Origin: Leptidea sinapis
Lineage: Eukaryota > Arthropoda > Insecta > Lepidoptera > Pieridae
Direction: 5' to 3'
Assembly (NCBI RefSeq): GCF_905404315.1
Contig: NC_066310.1
Span: forward strand, 7,316,001-7,380,000
Length of the DNA stretch: 64,000 nt
The translations under genes were made by a program, and so were the position numbers. Below the pieces are notes generated by a model. That model had not been told where the DNA came from and made no database searches. It worked only from the letters and a program-made list of their open reading frames with translations. Positions 10,220 through 19,640 of this stretch are shown here, one piece after another; position 1 is the first letter of the stretch; every line of letters begins with the position of its first letter.

Positions 10220-13200
10220 GTGAGATATTTTTTTTTATTGCTTAATTAAACCCTCTTTTAAAAGCTTCGGCTAAATTGTTGATCTAGTGGTATTAATTCA
10301 TAGTCAAAAAATATAGAACTAACATTAGTGGCTTTATTAATATTGTTATTTTCATTACACAGATTTAGTTATACGATACTACCTTTTGCCGGCGACATAA
10401 GGCCATGTCCACCTACAAGGAACGATCGGTCAGATAAAGATCTGCCCTCTGTTTTTCACTCGCTTATCTCTTTAGTTCTAAAGCTTTATTTCGTCGCCTT
10501 TTGTAATTTGTATTGTTGGACGTTCCGTAAATATTTTAGAATTAATTGTGCCTATTCTGTACCTCAGACGCCGTGTGTCCAAAATTTCAAGATGGTAGAA
10601 GAGACGAGACTATTTGAGATAGTGTTATAATTATCAATATGTATGTAGGGGAAGTATGCACAAAATAACATAGTTTTGGTTGTGGGGTCATAGGTAAAAT
10701 AAAAAACATTCATATTGCACATCAGTGATCTTTGGTTTTAGACCTTTGAATTCCAAAAGAGAATTAATTCAATTTAACTGAGATCACCGAAATCTATTTG
10801 GACAATAATTTGACATAACTATAACATATTGTGGACACGACAAAAGTTTAATATTATAGGTCGCTAATGAACCGCATGGTGGCTTAGAAACGTCCGTGCA
10901 AGAGAGGTGGGCCCAATGCGAACATTTTAAAAGCACATGTAGGGACATACACCTTTAATATTATGTAGGTGCTACATAATATTATATGCGCACCAGGGAC
11001 ACGCATCTCAACACATCATTAACACTTTTGATTCGCCAATTACATTTAGAAACATTACCTTCAATGTTGAGATGAATTATTGTCAAATAATGTTTAGTAT
11101 ATTATAGATGTCTCATGAATAAATCGTTGTCTAGCCCCCAACGTGTAGGTATGCCTAGTTTGTGGCTAGATAATATGCGTGGAAGTAATAAGAAAATTAT
11201 TTGTTTATCCTCTTAAATATTTAGGGAGTCCAACGAGCAGGATCGCGGGTGGAAATGTTAGACCAATCTCCCAACATCCGTATGTTGTACCCTTGCTGAA
11301 CAATCTGGAAGGTGGATCTTACAGACAGCTCTGCGGAGGGACAATACTCAGTAACAACGCCATCTTGTCTGCTGCGTCTTGCTTCTTCACTGGTACGAGG
11401 TGATTACGGATTTATTTTTAGTCTTTTGCATTTCATAATTCAACAAATTTATAAACCTTCCTTGTATTCGCAATTAATTAATCTTATTCATGTAATAGGA
11501 GTTTAAATCGCCTAAGTTTACGTTTGTTGTTTACCGTCAATATCATCGTGTATTATTTCTACTTAATGAATAAATTCCGCAAAAAAATTAACAAGATGGT
11601 CTATTTTGCAGCGCCCATGACGCTTTTTCTTGGCGGGCTAGAGTCGGCTCATCTTACGCAAATAAAGGAGGCTTGGTGTATATTGTAAGACGTATAACCA
11701 CCCACCCAGACTTCGAGTCCATTACTAAAGTAAATGACATTGCGGTTCTGAGGACTACGCTAAATGTGGTTTATGGGGTGAATGTACAGTCTATTTACTT
11801 GCCTGGTACTAATTACCAACTTCCAAGTGGTGCTCCAGTAAAAGCTGTTGGATGGGGCGTCACAAGGGTAATTGTCGCAAATGTTTTAAATTAATAAAAA
11901 GATAATTTCAGATTATTAATTATTCTAACATTAAGCGCAGTTTACTCGTAGCTTGCTGCTTTATAGGTATACTCATATACAATTAAGGATTAATAGTCAT
12001 TTATTGTTTATATTTTTAATAAAAATTTTAAAATAAATTTGGTACCAAAATTTATGAAAGATGCAAGACTCGAATCCACGACTTCTCGGGTCCGAACGCT
12101 CTTACGGATTGGGAACCCATGGCTTCTAAATGTTGGTATATCCAGTGCAACTCTCAGGTTGTAGCTCCATCTACTTTACAGTTGATAACAGGCTCAACCC
12201 CAATAATTGCATATATTAGGCAATTGACTTGAAATGGCGCTCTTTCAAATGTTAACAAAAGAGTTGAACAAGATATACCATAATTTACGACCCATGTGTA
12301 CTCGGACGGTTGGCTCTGTTGGAAAGAGAACTCGGACAGAGCCCGAGAGGTTGCGGGTTCGAGTCGCGCATCGTGCACAATTTTTGGTAACAAATTTAAT
12401 TACTTATAATTAATCCCAAAAATCACTTTAAAAATAACAGATTGTTTTGAAATTGTTATCCGTACAGTGTTTGACGAGAGAGCAGTTAAAATTCAAATTT
12501 CAGATGAAAAAGTTAAACCAAATGTAAAAATTTATGTATTTTGACATCCTAGATTTAAAAAAACGGTCAGTTTTAAAACTTGTGTATCTGTTTAAGGCAA
12601 ATGGGGATCTATCACCAGAACTTCGTGAGGTTGAGATCTGGGTGACCGACCAGGCGACGTGCGCAAGCCGCTATAGTGAGCTCGGCTTCACTATCACTGA
12701 CAACATGCTGTGCGCTGGTTGGATCAACGTTGGTATTCGTGGGCAGTGCCATGTATGTACAAATCTTCTATTAAGAACATATCATCTCGATCCATTTGAC
12801 CGTGTGCAACGCAGAGCAGCTCGAATTGTCGGGGACCTAGTGCTCTATGAACGGCAGGATCACTTGGGGTTGCGTAAAAATGTCGCTTCATTGTGTGTCT
12901 TCTACCGCATCTACCACGGGGAGTGTTCCGAAGAGCTGTTTCACATGATTCCTGCCGCCGAATTCCACCTTCGCACGACACGCCACAAGTTAGGATATCA
13001 TTCCCACCATCTGGGTGTGTTGCGGTACTCCACTTTCCTCCAAGAAAGAGCTTTCTTCCATGTACTACAAAGCTGTTGAATGAGCTTCCTTGTGCGGTGT
13101 TTCCGGGACGATACGACATGGGTAACTTCGAAAAAAGCGCGTAAAAGGTGTTGCAAGAGAATGTGGACGGCTACGATCACTTAACACCAGGTGACCTGTA

Positions 13201-14133
13201 AGCTCGTTTGTGCTCCTTTTCCATAAAAAAAAATATTAAAACATAGCTAGGTAGAATTATCGCAAGGCTCTGCCGCTAAACAGTTATGTGTTGGACTGTA
13301 TTCCAGAATAATACAACTAATCACGGATTTTTTTTAATGAAAATATGGGACGAGACGAGCAGGACGTTCAGCTGATGGAAATTGATACGCCCTACCCATT
13401 ACAATGCAGTGCCGCTCAGGATTCTTGAAAAACCCAAAAAATCTGAGCAGCACTACAATTGCGCTCGTCACCTTGAGACATAAGATGTTAATTGCGTTAA
13501 TGTACAGTCTATTTACTTGCCTGGTACTAATTACCAACTTCCAAGTGGTGCTGCAGTAAAAGCTGTTGGATGGGGCGTCACAAGGGTAATTGATGCAAAT
13601 GTTTTAAATTAATAAAAAGAAAATTTCAGATTATTAATTATTCTAACATTAAGCGCAGCAAGTTTAGCTTGCTGCTTTATATATTATATATATGCTTTGT
13701 AGCTAGTGAAATTACTGGGCAAATGAGACTCAACATCTTATGTCTTAAGGTGACGAGCGCAATTGTAGTGCCACTCAGAATTTTTGGGGTTTTTCAAGAT
13801 TTCTGAGCGGCAGTGAACGGTAATGGGCAGGGCGCATCAAAAACCCATTAGCTGAACGTCCTGCTCGTCTCGTCCCTTATTTTCATAAAAAAAACATGAT
13901 CTTCCAATTCGTTTTTAATTCTCAATAATTATAAAGGAATCAATTGCGATAACTTAAAGGACTTGTATGGTTTTGTCTCACAGGGAGATACAGGAGGACC
14001 TTTAGTACACAACAACGTGGTGGTCGGGGTGTACTCCTGGAGTGAAGGTTGCGCTGGCAACAGATACACCGGTATCAACACTAGAGTTGCATCTTACAAC
14101 AGGTGGATAGAAAGTGTGGCCATTGCCCCGTAA
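10171..14133 (+). CDS. Chymotrypsin-fold serine protease homologue, catalytically dead (5 exons)
   Basis: Exons 10171-10219, 11225-11399, 11612-11867, 12597-12752 and 13984-14133 join without frame conflict into 261 residues. A signal peptide (MKVLALSVIYFVTICNG) is followed by a short propeptide and an R-IAGG activation site. The family's cysteine pairs are kept: LCGG/ASC, ATC/MLC and QC/EGC. Two of three catalytic residues are changed: TAAHC reads SAASC (His to Ser, codon 11377-11379) and GDSGGP reads GDTGGP (Ser to Thr, codon 13990-13992); the Asp in DIAVL remains. The fold is secreted, S1A-family and closest in style to insect chymotrypsin/collagenase-like enzymes, but hydrolysis is not expected. 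Serine protease homologues in insects act as cofactors or binding proteins; that role is inferred. An intact gene otherwise, with a poly(A) signal 13 nt after the stop. Confidence 0.85.
11118..11178 (+). repeat. tRNA-SINE tail fragment
   Basis: ATCGTTGTCTAGCCCCCAAC and a GGCTAGATAAT end resemble the 3' part of the tRNA-SINE copies at 42.2 and 44.3 kb. It lies in intron 1. Confidence 0.45.
11225..11399 (+). CDS. Serine protease homologue exon 2 (activation site, His-to-Ser)
   Basis: Acceptor ATTTAG; donor GTGATT at 11400, chosen because only this donor keeps frame with exon 3. Contains the IAGG start of the mature chain and SAASC in place of the catalytic AAHC. Confidence 0.85.
11612..11867 (+). 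CDS. Serine protease homologue exon 3 (Asp motif)
   Basis: Acceptor TTTTGCAG; donor GTAATT at 11868, phase 0. Encodes RRITTHPDFE, NDIAVLR with the remaining catalytic Asp, and VGWG. The 3' part of this exon with following intron sequence is duplicated at 13499-13680. Confidence 0.85.
12055..12385. repeat. Inverted-repeat element with tRNA-like ends
   Basis: The right end holds a tRNA-like GGAAAGAGAACTCGG and box-B-like GGTTCGAGTC; the left end holds the same kind of sequence on the opposite strand (GACTCGAATCC, CTTCTCGGGTCCGAACG). The two ends are thus imperfect inverted repeats about 320 bp apart in intron 3. No protein is encoded. Confidence 0.55.
12597..12752 (+). CDS. Serine protease homologue exon 4
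   Basis: Acceptor TTTAAG and donor GTATGT at 12753, both phase 0. Encodes the ELREVEIWV...C and MLCAGW region and ends with QCH. Reading continues openly into a LINE-A fragment downstream, but the donor and the phase-0 match to exon 5 show that this is intron. Confidence 0.82.
12787..13230 (+). mobile_element. LINE-A 3' fragment inside intron 4
   Basis: Starts at TCGATCCATTTGACCG, equivalent to the DPFDRVQRRAARIVG region of LINE-A ORF2, and ends CTCCTTTTCCATAAAAAAAA. The ORF is interrupted near 13078 and an internal deletion removes part of the end. It begins about 34 bp after the exon 4 donor and lies in the sense direction. Confidence 0.8.
13328..13498 (-). repeat. S1 repeat, truncated
   Basis: The T run at 13328-13335 marks the A tail on the - strand. 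It runs to GATGTTAA, where S1 breaks off and the copied exon 3 sequence begins. Confidence 0.75.
13499..13680 (+). pseudogene. Displaced copy of exon 3 end plus intron 3 start
   Basis: AATGTACAGTCTATTTACTT through the VGWGVTR codons, the donor and about 95 bp of intron are a near-copy of 11781-11964. One change converts a Pro codon to Ala. It lacks an acceptor and the Asp-containing first half, so it is a pseudo-exon. It is bounded on both sides by S1 pieces of opposite orientation. Confidence 0.85.
13699..13894 (+). repeat. S1 repeat, truncated
   Basis: From GTAGCTAGTGAAATTACTGG to CTCGTCTCGTCCCTTATTTT and an A run. Confidence 0.75.
13984..14133 (+). CDS. Serine protease homologue exon 5 (GDTGGP)
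   Basis: Begins right after CACAG. Encodes GDTGGPLV, VYSWSEGCAG and a final amphipathic helix ending in RWIESVAIAP; TAA at 14131-14133. Confidence 0.87.
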   Translation, partial: GDTGGPLVHNNVVVGVYSWSEGCAGNRYTGINTRVASYNRWIESVAIAP

Positions 14134-14145
14134 ACATGAACCTTT

Positions 14146-14151
14146 AATAAA
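14146..14151 (+). terminator. Poly(A) signal of the serine protease homologue
   Basis: AATAAA 13 nt after the stop codon implies a very short 3' UTR. Confidence 0.65.
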
Positions 14152-14427
14152 GATATTGTTTAATTTCATTGCAGTTTCTTTCAAGCTTATCTTTGACCAG
14201 ACCTGCAACCAGCATCACAATAAAAGGACAAATTCTTGAAACCCAGATCTATCTAGAAAGTTCTGTGGCGTACCCATAATACCCGTAACAACTTTATATC
14301 AAAATATGCGCGCACGTTCTGCGCAGAGAGATATATTCTAGTTATTCTTGGTTGTCTAAAATGATAAATTTATGAGATTAATGATAAAATTGCACCGATG
14401 TAAATTAGTGCCAGACTCATTATTATT

Positions 14428-14515
14428 TTTTACGGGAACAGGAGGACAATCGAGCGTAAGTATTACCTGATGTTAAGTGATCACCGCCGTCCACATTCTA
14501 TTGCAATACCAAACT
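14428..14515 (-). mobile_element. LINE-A 3' end fragment
   Basis: ACGGGAACAGGAGGACAATC through GATCACCGCCGTCCACATTC matches the terminal 90 bp of LINE-A in reverse orientation. Confidence 0.65.
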
Positions 14516-14866
14516 ACAACGTCAGACAAATGGCAGGAGTAATTTGGAATACGGCAGGGCTATCGCAGACGGCAGACTATCCGTAACGCACTTTTTAGTC
14601 TGTGATAATAAAATATATAGAATTATATGCAATGCCGCAATGGTTCTGAAAGAAAAGGATGAACCCAAAATTCTCAATTTCTTCTTCTTTTTTACATCTC
14701 AAGTACGAAATAATACATTGTTACACCACAATCTCTGTACTTCCATTCTGCCGACAAAATGAGCGAAAGAACAGACTCAACGCACACGATGTTAGTCGTA
14801 CAGTCTATCGTCGTGTGCGTGGAGTCTGGGTAATATCTGCCAAAGACATTCTGAGCGCAATGCAGA

Positions 14867-14901
14867 CTTTTTGTGTGCCGCAGACTCGATAGCACAAAAA
14901 G
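14867..14901. repeat. Small inverted repeat
   Basis: CTTTTTGTG at 14867-14875 is complemented at 14893-14901; wider imperfect pairing (GCAGA/TCTGC) extends it. Confidence 0.5.
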
Positions 14902-15039
14902 TGTGTCATCTGCGATAGGCCATAGAGTCGCAAATGAAAGACTCGAACGGAAGAGGTTGGAGGAGGCCGAGATTTACAAAAAAAGGAAGAAACGTGAAAA
15001 TGTACTTACATATGAACGCGTTATTAAACAAAAAACCTT

Positions 15040-15200
15040 AAAAAATAATTCTTCGTGCTATTTTACGTTTGAAGAAAGAACAATACCTCTAGTTATTGCA
15101 ATAATGAATTTGGATCTCGATTCACGCGCGCATTTTTAAAATTTACTCTCATAATTTTTCCATAATGCACCAAAGGAAGTAATAACTTCAAAAATGAAGT
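15040..15200 (+). repeat. Dispersed repeat shared with 42.6-42.9 kb
   Basis: CTATTTTACGTTTGAAGAAA and GCGCGCAT...ACTCTCAT...TTTTTCCATAA recur, diverged, at about 42650-42930 in the same orientation. Class unknown. Confidence 0.5.
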
Positions 15201-15234
15201 TAAAGATTCATCTAATTTGTAATATTGTTCATCA

Positions 15235-15420
15235 TATGCGCGGCAAGACGCCCACTGTTGGACAAAGGCCTCCCACAAAGGTCTCCACGACGATCGGTCC
15301 TGCGCTGCCCTCATCGAACGTATTCCGGCCATCCTGACCAGATCGTCGGTCCATCTTGTCCTACCAACCCTGCGAGGACTTAGCTGCCCCACCGGCCAAC
15401 TGTCCGTCGAGCTATGTGCC
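15235..15420 (-). mobile_element. RTE-clade LINE C-terminal fragment
   Basis: On - it reads RTRWTDDLVRMAG, AAQDRSSWRPLWEAFVQQW, the characteristic C-terminus of RTE-type endonuclease-reverse transcriptases of moths and butterflies. Confidence 0.75.
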
Positions 15421-15454
15421 ACAGCCACTTCAATTTCGCTATCATTTCAGTTGT

Positions 15455-15655
15455 CGGTGACTTTAGTATTATTACTACAAAACTATGGAATGAACTTCGA
15501 GCATTTCCAAGACAATACCGTATGGGTGCCTTCATAAAAACTTGCGTACACCTAGAAGTCCGGCAAGAGTCACGTGAGAACGCTCTGATGCAGCAAGAAG
15601 GGCAGCGGAGATTACATACCACATGACCCGTACGTACTCTGCTCCTCTCCTTCCA
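15455..15655 (+). mobile_element. LINE-A-like 3' fragment, diverged
   Basis: TATGGAATGAACTTCGAGC, ACCGTATGGGTGCCTTCAT and CTCCTCTCCTTCCATAAAG parallel the LINE-A ORF2 end (LWNELPC, YDMGTFKKSAY) and 3' UTR. Confidence 0.55.
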
Positions 15656-16132
15656 TAAAGAATGCCCCGTAACAAAGTTTATTTAAGTTCGATACACTAA
15701 ATGATGAATAGGCCTATTCAATAAAAACAGTAATAAATGAAGTTGTTGTAGCAGTATTTTTGTCACATTGACAAACTTGTGAACGATATGTTATCGGTAA
15801 ATTTATCGAATCTAATCTAAATAAACAGACAAAAATTCATAGCTGTTATATGTATTCAGGTGCGGCCTCAAATATGTCTTCTACATTAATAAAAATTATT
15901 AAAGGACAAACTCTTGTTCCTACATATTTTTAACGAGAGTATTTTCAACTTATACATATAATTGTATGAGCAATTGTGACCTATGTAATAAACATTATGT
16001 AAAATATATCGAACAAGGAACTATGTGATGTAATAAAATAAGTCAATAGAGCGCTAGGCTAGCCTACTTTACAGCGAGACGCAAAATAAATGTGAACGGA
16101 CTATAATAATATAAAATAATAATAATAATATT

Positions 16133-16345
16133 GACTCACTTTTACACAACTTATCTTACCCCAAACTAGGCATAGCCTGTACTACGGATACAAGACAACG
16201 ATATATTAAATACAATAAACTTACTTAAACATACATAAATACATATAAACATCCATGACTCGGAAACAAACATCCATATTCATCATATAAATGATTGCAC
16301 CTACTGGATTCGAACCTATGTATTGATGATTTATTAATAATGAGC
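16133..16345 (-). repeat. tRNA-derived SINE
   Basis: Tail block ACCCCAAACTAGGCATAGCC, then ACTCGGAAACAAACATCCAT, then box-B-like GATTCGAACC. The tRNA head is partly missing. Confidence 0.65.
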
Positions 16346-16514
16346 TGTTACGTGCCAAATTATAACCGACGCTGAGTCGTACCTATACAATAGCACTTAA
16401 TTGTTGGTGCTTTTGTCATTTTATCGTGTATGTTATCTTTATTTCATGTTAGAATAAAACAATAATGATATGTAATTAAATAAATTATAATGATGAAGTT
16501 TGGCATTAGTATTT

Positions 16515-16819
16515 AGGAGGCTCCTTTGCACAGGATGCCGGCTAGATTATGGGTACCACAACAGCGCCTATTACTGCCGTGAAGCAGTAATGTGTAAGCA
16601 TTATTGTGTTTCGGTGTGAAGGGCGCCGTAACTTGTAAATTACTGGGCAAACGAGACTTAGCATCTTATGTCTCAAGGTGACGAGCGCAAATGCAGTGCC
16701 ATTCAGAATTTTTGGGTTTTTAAATAATCCTGAACGGCACTGCATTGGAATGGGCAGGGCGTATCAATTACCATCAGCTGAACGTGATGCTCGTCTCGTC
16801 CCTTATTTTCATTAAAAAA
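16515..16819 (+). repeat. S1 repeat, near full-length
   Basis: Begins AGGAGGCTCCTTTGCACAGG, passes GTGAAGCAGTAATGTGTAAG and ends CTCGTCTCGTCCCTTATTTT plus A tail. Confidence 0.8.
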
Positions 16820-16824
16820 TCTAT

Positions 16825-16920
16825 AACCGCGCGTTTGCGAGAAACTTCTAGACTGGCACAGCTACTTTGTGGGATGATGCTCCAGTTTTCCCGAACCGAT
16901 ACGACTTAGGTTAAGTACTT
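16825..16920 (+). mobile_element. LINE-A2 fragment
   Basis: AACCGCGCGTTTGCGAGAAA through CCCGAACCGATACGACTTAG parallels 31409-31500 of the LINE-A2 copy. It sits directly after an S1 A tail. Confidence 0.6.
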
Positions 16921-17587
16921 TCAATGCTGAAAGCATACATATAGTTCGAGCATGTGTTTAGACACATGGTCGGATTTGGTACGGCCGAACAATCAGACGG
17001 TTCGGTGGGTGCCTCGCATCTAATTGGTCCGCCGTCGTATTCGATACGGAAGGTAATAATAATAATTTTGTGCGATGGACCATACATTTTGGACAATGTC
17101 AATACGATAATGTCTTTAGGCTATTACTACCAACTTAAACGGCAACGCATCATTTCATCCAGTTAACTCTCGACATTCCTTCACGTGAGCATCTTACGCG
17201 CCCCATATATAAAAAAATAATGCTTAAATAATTTATTGTAATAAATAATGAAGACGTCTTTGCCTAAACTTAAACCTTATTAAGCATATCTATGTTTAAC
17301 TATAATTAATTACTCAAACTTGTCAATTTAGGCAGTATAGAAGATGTTCTAGCATCGGAGACAGGTGGAGAGAGAAAGAGAAGGTAAGGGGCAATAAGAT
17401 CTAGTAACAATAAGATAACTTCATCACAATGTTGGTCTCAACAATTTATTATGCAGTATACGAAAATAAATATTTATTAACTAAAAATTCACCAAAACTT
17501 GGTGTCAAAATGGACTTAGTATCAATGTTTGTATCCGAACGCTATCAAAACACGTAAAATTGAGTCAGTTATGGTTTATCTCAAGTC

Positions 17588-17678
17588 ATGAACACGCGTG
17601 TTATAAAGTGGATTATATTTAATTTACAATTCAATGTTTTTGGTGTTTTGGTTAAACTTGAGGAGCAACAAATAGAAG
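17588..17678 (+). CDS. Possible first exon (signal peptide) of the second Fas3-like gene
   Basis: ATG at 17588 opens 30 codons with a hydrophobic stretch (VIKWIIFNL...VFGVLV), then a GAAG|GTAATA donor in phase 1, the phase needed by the Ig exon at 22442. The link across about 4.8 kb is inferred; the sequence could be chance. Confidence 0.3.
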
Positions 17679-17779
17679 GTAATATAATATGATAAAAAAA
17701 AATGTTATTCAATAATGATTAATAACTTAATTATATGGTGATAGTTAAATCTTAAATTAACTATAATATTTCCAAACTG

Positions 17780-18140
17780 TCTCATTAATGTAATTAACGC
17801 AATGTAAAGTTCCTCCAAATTTAAAATTACTTCTCAATGTCATGTAATTCTGTAGTAAAATTTATTGCAGTACGCGTTACTTTGCGGAAATCCATAATTA
17901 TACAAATAATTTGAGTTTTCTTTAGTGTTAATTCCGCCAATATTGGTCTCGCCAAAATTTGGCACGAGTCTTTGTCTCGAACAACAAGTCCTGAGGATGC
18001 CTCGTGTAGAGGCGAAACACGTGCCGAATTGTTTAAAGACAAATATTGGCGGAATTAACACTAAAGAAAACTCAAATTATTTGTATAATTCTGTAGTGAC
18101 AAAGGTAAGATAAAGGCAAGATGTTTTAAATTTGTTAAAC
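17780..18140 (+). repeat. Dispersed repeat interrupted by a foldback insertion
   Basis: The outer parts (AACGCAATGTAAAGTTCCTC ... TGTCATGTAATTCTGTAGT and GACAAAGGTAAGA ... TTTTAAATTT) match an uninterrupted copy at 55060-55160. The interruption is described separately. Confidence 0.7.
17857..18097. mobile_element. Foldback element with 12-bp flanking duplication
   Basis: Arms of about 50 bp (17892-17943 and 18042-18091; CAAATAATTTGAGTTTTCTT and its complement) enclose a roughly 100-bp centre with CGTGTAGAGGCGAAACACGTG. TAATTCTGTAGT flanks it at 17845-17856 and 18086-18097, and the same site occurs without the insert near 55.1 kb. The right flanking repeat touches the arm end, so exact ends are uncertain by a few bases. 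Confidence 0.7.
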
Positions 18141-18295
18141 TATTCGTATCAATTCTTTCATCCAAGTTTTATGTCACTTTAGTCGCTCTTGTCCTTTTAG
18201 TACATCTCCATACTTCTCGAACAATCTTGACAAAATAGTGACTTTGTGGAATGGTATTCAACAATGGTATGAAATTGGAGCCTTTGCCTCTCGAG

Positions 18296-18368
18296 TTTTT
18301 TTATGGAAGAGAAGGACAAACGAGCCGACACTTGTAAGACCAGAGGAATCACAGGAACGTTGCCGGCA
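18296..18368 (-). mobile_element. LINE-A 3' end fragment
   Basis: TTTTTTTATGGAAGAGAAGG and AGGAATCACAGGAACGTTGC match the LINE-A 3' end; it abuts the LINE-B fragment that follows. Confidence 0.6.
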
Positions 18369-18369
18369 T

Positions 18370-19075
18370 TAGAAAGATTAGAGAGTACACGAATGTGGCG
18401 ACCCCTAGATTAGTGTACTTCAGTTATTTTCACAGCATCATGGCGTACGGTATTTTACTATGGGGGCATGCTGACATTAATATGGTGTTTTCTCTGCAAA
18501 AGAGAGCTAGCTGTTCGTGCTTTATATCAGCTTGGTTATAGACAGTCTCTCAAAAAAAAATTTTAAGAAATAAATATTATGACTGTTCATTGTCAGTACA
18601 TTTATGAAAATTTAATATACGTTCACAAAAATCGTCATCTATTTGCTCTTAATAGTGATTTTCATTATTATAACACTAGAAATAAGCGATTGCTTGTAAC
18701 TAATTCTAGTAGGCTTCATAAGATACATAATAGCTTTAAGGGTAAATGTATACACTTTTATAATAAAGTCCCAGTCACTGTTCAGGCATCATCTATAAAT
18801 AAATTTAAAAGTTTTATAAAAAAATGGCTCTGTCGTAAATCCTATTACTTTCAGCTGAATATCTAAATGATCGGACAGCCTGGGACTAGATTGTGATTAT
18901 TTTATAGCGAAAGAAGTGACTGTACAATATTGTATATTTTTATTGAAAAGAGATAGCGCCATTTGTTTCCGAAGCAGTAGTAGTATCTAGTATGTTACTA
19001 ATGACATCAAAAAGAATTCTAAAGGAATCAATTTTGAGAAAATAAATGCCTTTTATGCCTTTTTATTATAATTCA
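18370..19075 (+). mobile_element. LINE-B fragment, RT C-terminus and 3' tail
   Basis: Frame-broken RT C-terminus (YFSYFHSIMAYGILLWGH, LQKRA) continues into an open stretch 18579-18866 ending FIKKWLCRKSYYFQLNI, then the family's 3' tail with GATCGGACAGCCTGGGACTA. One of the longer LINE-B pieces here; dead. Confidence 0.75.
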
Positions 19076-19404
19076 AATAAACGTAGTATCGATTTGAAAA
19101 CAAAAGACTTATTTAAACGGTTGGCGAGGATCGAATCGGTGGCACCGTAGTCATTCGCGCTTCAATCTGTTGCGACACCGAAGGTGTTTAGAGCTATAGA
19201 AAATAAAGGAATATTGGAAACTTTATTACGTCTGATACTAGCGTATTGACGACTTGACAGCTTTCAAAATACTAAGGAGCTTATTCCAAGTGTATACAAC
19301 TTCGTGTTTTCTTTGATTAACGCGAGTGTTACTTAAATAAAACACGGTCTTCCTCGAAAAGTCTGGAAACGTCACGAAACGTCGGGTTAGCTAAAATCTA
19401 ATAT

Positions 19405-19640
19405 ATAAAATTCTAATGTCGCGGTGTTTGTAGTTAAACTGCTTCGAAACGACTTGGCCGATTCTCAAGAAATTCTGAGTGCATATTGGATAGGTCCGCA
19501 TATTTTTAATTTTTTGATTATGAGTCAGCATTAAAAAATACATACAACTTCAAATTTTCACCCATCTGCGATCAACAGTTACTTTTATATCGCGAATTTA
19601 ATATCGGCAATACTACATTTGCTGGGTCAGCTATTAATAA
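19405..19640 (+). repeat. Dispersed repeat, possibly Helitron-derived
   Basis: Starts TCTAATATATAAAATTCTAA, passes GACTTGGCCGATTCTCAAGA and ends TTTGCTGGGTCAGCTA. The TC...CTA(G) ends are reminiscent of lepidopteran Helitrons, but no hairpin was confirmed. Confidence 0.4.

Noticed and set aside
10328..10630. 100-codon + strand ORF in intron 1 of the protease homologue
   Set aside because: No motif, no splice-site support, AT-rich composition typical of chance.
12534..13079. 181-codon ORF joining protease exon 4 to LINE sequence
   Set aside because: It is a run-through of exon 4 past a good donor into a LINE-A fragment; the phase-0 join to exon 5 explains the gene better.
14659..15139. Chain of overlapping small ORFs on both strands
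   Set aside because: Part coincides with a dispersed repeat shared with 42.6 kb and part with short inverted repeats; no consistent exon model.
17827..18113. Small ORFs on both strands
   Set aside because: Mirror reading of the arms of a foldback element.
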